From NCBI GenBank assembly GCA_964593555.1, contig CAZQIC010000015.1:1-54510 (forward strand): 54,510 bases of DNA, in the 5' to 3' direction. Source of the DNA: CAZQIC01 sp964593555 (GTDB taxonomy: Bacteria > Bacteroidota > Bacteroidia > JAFLBG01). Positions 52,368 through 54,510 of the stretch are shown here, piece by piece. The notes under the pieces are model-generated. The model was not told the origin of the DNA, did no database searches, and saw only the letters and a program-made list of their open reading frames with translations. The position numbers were made by a program, and so were the translations under genes. The number at the start of each line of letters is the position of its first letter. Within the stretch, counting starts at the first letter, position 1.

Positions 52368-54257
52368 TTATCTGCCCAAATAAACCATTAGAATAGAAAT
52401 ATCGGAAGGGTTAACACCGCTGATCCTGGAAGCTTGTCCAATGGTATTCGGTTTAATTTTTGAAAGCTTTTCCCTGGCCTCGGCTGATAGGGAAGTAAGC
52501 TGATTATAATTAAAATCCTCATGCAATTTTATATTCTCCAGACGCTGAATTTTTTCTGCCACCTCATGTTCCTTGGTAATATAGCCTTCGTACTTCATTA
52601 GAATTTCTGCCTGCTCAATACCATCAGCAGAGTAATTGTCAATGAAATTTTTCACCTTCACTGAATGTAAAGTAAAATCCATTAAGCAGATTCCGGGGCG
52701 GGAAAGCACCCCAAACATTTTTACTTTTTGACTGATAGGAGGGGAGCCCACGCTTTCCAAAACCGGATTAATCTCTATGGGTTCTATACTCTCAGTCTTA
52801 AAATATTTAATAACCTCTGTTGATTCCTTTAGCTTTTTATTCACCGCCTCCAATCTTTCATCGCTTGCAAGACCCAGTTCATGGGCCTTAGGAGTTAAGC
52901 GGATATCCGCATTATCCTGACGAAGCAATACACGATACTCTGCGCGCGAAGTAAACATACGATATGGCTCATCCGTACCTTTTGTTACAAGATCATCAAT
53001 GAGAACACCTATGTATGCCTCTGAACGCTGCAATACAAACGGCCCCTTTTTGTTTATTTTTAGATGAGCATTTATACCAGCCATCAATCCCTGGCAAGCA
53101 GCTTCTTCATAACCTGTAGTACCATTAATTTGCCCTGCAAAATAAAGATTCTTAATCACCTTTGTTTCGAGAGTTAGATTCAGTTGTTGAGGAGGGAAGT
53201 AATCATACTCAATAGCATAACCCGGCCTAAACATTTTAACATTTTCAAAACCAATAATTTTTCTAAGCGCCTGATACTGAACATCTTCTGGAAGAGAAGT
53301 GGAAAATCCATTAATATATACTTCAACAGTATTCCATCCCTCGGGTTCTACAAATATCTGGTGGCGATCTCTTTCAGAGAAGCGTGTAATTTTATCTTCT
53401 ATACTCGGACAATATCTTGGGCCAATACCTGTGATCCTACCCTGGAACATAGGCGATTTTTCAAATCCTGTTTTCAATAACTCATGCACATCAGGATTTG
53501 TATAAGTCATATAGCAACTGCGTTGCGCAATTGCTGCAGATGTCTCCGTTTTTATGAAAGGGGAGGTGCCAGGCAAATAAGAAAACTTGTTAGGGTTCTC
53601 ATCTCCATTTTGTTCCTCCATTTTGGAATAGTCGATACTTCTTCCATCGATACGCGGGGGAGTCCCAGTTTTCATTCTTCCACTCTCAAGCCCAAGCTTT
53701 ACCAATTGCTCCGTAATTCCATGCGCCGCCTTTTCTCCAACTCGTCCACCGCCAAATTGTTTTTCTCCAATATGAATTAATCCATTTAAAAAAGTTCCAT
53801 TGGTAAGTATAACTGCCTTCGCTCTTATTGGTAATCCCATCCCAGTTATCACACCGCAACAGTGTCCATCCTCAACAATAATTTCCTTTACCATATCCTG
53901 CCAGAAATCTACATTGGGAGTTTGCTCCAAAAACTTACGCCATTCCAATGTAAACAATGCACGATCATTCTGAGTTCTTGGGCTCCACATAGCAGGACCC
54001 TTGGAACGATTGAGCATTTTAAATTGTATTGCAGAACGGTCACTCACAATACCGGAGTAACCACCGAGCGCATCTATCTCACGAACTATCTGTCCCTTTG
54101 CAATACCTCCCATAGCAGGATTGCAACTCATCTGGGCAATCTTAGTCATATCCATCGTGATGAGCATAACTTTTGATCCCATATTCGCAGCAGCAGCAGC
54201 AGCTTCACAACCGGCATGCCCGGCACCAACAACAATTACATCATACTCGTTGAACAT
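52368..54257 (-). CDS. mnmG: tRNA uridine-5-carboxymethylaminomethyl modification enzyme MnmG (GidA)
   Basis: 629 residues. FAD-binding VVGAGHAGCEAAAAAANMG at the N-terminus, SCNPAMGGIAKGQIVREIDALGG, the cysteine block YCPSIEDKI, GQINGTTGYEEAACQGLMAG and a C-terminal helical domain ending in SGVNPSDISILMVYL are the full set of MnmG signatures. With MnmE it installs the cmnm5 group on wobble uridine 34 of several tRNAs. I start at the ATG at 54257 because MFNEYDVIVVGAG matches the usual N-terminus; 54278 would add seven residues. It overlaps the upstream membrane-protein gene by 22 bp. gidA and parS together suggest an origin-proximal location. Confidence 0.96.
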   Translation of the reverse strand: MFNEYDVIVVGAGHAGCEAAAAAANMGSKVMLITMDMTKIAQMSCNPAMGGIAKGQIVREIDALGGYSGIVSDRSAIQFKMLNRSKGPAMWSPRTQNDRALFTLEWRKFLEQTPNVDFWQDMVKEIIVEDGHCCGVITGMGLPIRAKAVILTNGTFLNGLIHIGEKQFGGGRVGEKAAHGITEQLVKLGLESGRMKTGTPPRIDGRSIDYSKMEEQNGDENPNKFSYLPGTSPFIKTETSAAIAQRSCYMTYTNPDVHELLKTGFEKSPMFQGRITGIGPRYCPSIEDKITRFSERDRHQIFVEPEGWNTVEVYINGFSTSLPEDVQYQALRKIIGFENVKMFRPGYAIEYDYFPPQQLNLTLETKVIKNLYFAGQINGTTGYEEAACQGLMAGINAHLKINKKGPFVLQRSEAYIGVLIDDLVTKGTDEPYRMFTSRAEYRVLLRQDNADIRLTPKAHELGLASDERLEAVNKKLKESTEVIKYFKTESIEPIEINPVLESVGSPPISQKVKMFGVLSRPGICLMDFTLHSVKVKNFIDNYSADGIEQAEILMKYEGYITKEHEVAEKIQRLENIKLHEDFNYNQLTSLSAEAREKLSKIKPNTIGQASRISGVNPSDISILMVYLGR

Positions 54258-54510
54258 AGCGTAAATAAAGGACTGCAAAGATACTTAAAGCTTTGAGTGC
54301 TAACAAATGCCCTAAAGAATTTATGAAGCAGGGGGGCGCGAAAAGATTTTATCAGCGCAAAAACGGAAATCAAGGCCCATACTCCTTCGAGAATTATAAA
54401 CGGCCAGTAATTTAACAATACAGAAGCCAAACAGGCAATGCCCGCTCCAATAATGTTAAGGGGAGTTCTAAAAATCAAATTGTTAATAAATAACGATATA
54501 ACTAATTGAT
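54236..54510 (-). CDS. Small membrane protein, CBU_0592-like, 5' end cut off by window edge
   Basis: The frame is open from the window edge and stops at 54236, giving 90 visible residues. The segment LNIIGAGIACLASVLLNYWPFIILEGVWALISVFALIKSF matches the second half of CBU_0592-like small membrane proteins; the missing N-terminus would hold the first span. Two membrane spans are visible, then a tail of about 35 residues. The end overlaps the mnmG start by 22 bp, suggesting coupled expression. The tail composition is unusual for the family. Confidence 0.6.
   Translation of the reverse strand, partial: QLVISLFINNLIFRTPLNIIGAGIACLASVLLNYWPFIILEGVWALISVFALIKSFRAPLLHKFFRAFVSTQSFKYLCSPLFTLCSTSMM

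Noticed and set aside
50753..54510. Replication origin
   Set aside because: parS and gidA suggest proximity, but no cluster of DnaA boxes, no dnaA and no suitable AT-rich unwinding region was seen.
1..54510. tRNA, CRISPR, transposase or prophage genes
   Set aside because: No cloverleaf, regular spacer array, IS ends or phage proteins were recognised by eye; a covariance-model search would settle the RNA genes.

Overview
The window looks like a chromosomal segment of a low-GC member of the Bacteroidota, probably a gliding or type IX secretion (T9SS) lineage. Evidence: two PorP/SprF proteins, four T9SS-type secreted proteins (one with a Por-secretion-type tail, three with the gliding-motility-associated C-terminal domain), a GbsR-type regulator, -7 promoter boxes of the form TAnnTTTG, and almost no Shine-Dalgarno sequences. 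No tRNA, rRNA, CRISPR array, insertion sequence or phage gene was recognised.

Layout. (1) 1-3367, minus strand: a tightly packed operon with a GbsR/MarR regulator, two tandem paralogous membrane proteins, another membrane protein, a TIGR01777 epimerase, an SRPBCC protein and a truncated membrane protein. A 24-bp palindrome overlaps its promoter. (2) 3502-9502, minus strand: the most unusual region. It holds a DUF4139 (MuiA-like) protein, an ECF sigma factor, a one-pass membrane protein with a periplasmic SUMF1/FGE-like domain placed like an anti-sigma factor, two paralogous four-cysteine membrane proteins and a PorP/SprF protein. Four near-identical 20-bp elements (7195, 7813, 8526, 9523) each sit just upstream of one of these units, so I infer a small local regulon. 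(3) 9557-21008: a helical-repeat protein, a T9SS cargo protein, RNase R, a second T9SS cargo protein, MmcQ/YjbR, DAHP synthase-chorismate mutase and a third cargo protein. (4) 21015-22561: riboflavin synthase and MTHFR, converging with overlapping stop codons. (5) 22609-33844: a TMTC-like GT-C/TPR protein divergent from an eight-gene glycan operon (polyprenol-phosphate-type GT2, two methyltransferases, a flavoprotein, WbqC-like, WecE-like aminotransferase, two multi-pass GT-C-like membrane proteins). (6) 33852-39833, minus strand: NtrY-like histidine kinase, B12-binding protein, crotonase and asparaginase in one run. (7) 39983-51838: a 2551-residue SprB-repeat adhesin with a small secreted partner, divergent from a second TMTC-like protein and a second PorP/SprF. 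(8) 50794-54510: two perfect parS centromere sites, a frameshifted DUF486 gene, REP-like palindromes, mnmG (gidA) and a truncated small membrane protein. parS plus gidA suggests the origin-proximal part of the chromosome, although no oriC was seen.

How it fits together. Much of the window serves the cell envelope: T9SS adhesins, their PorP/SprF partners, GT-C glycosyltransferases that could decorate them in the periplasm, and a putative ECF-controlled circuit that includes one PorP/SprF. Functional links between these parts are inference from gene order and shared upstream elements.
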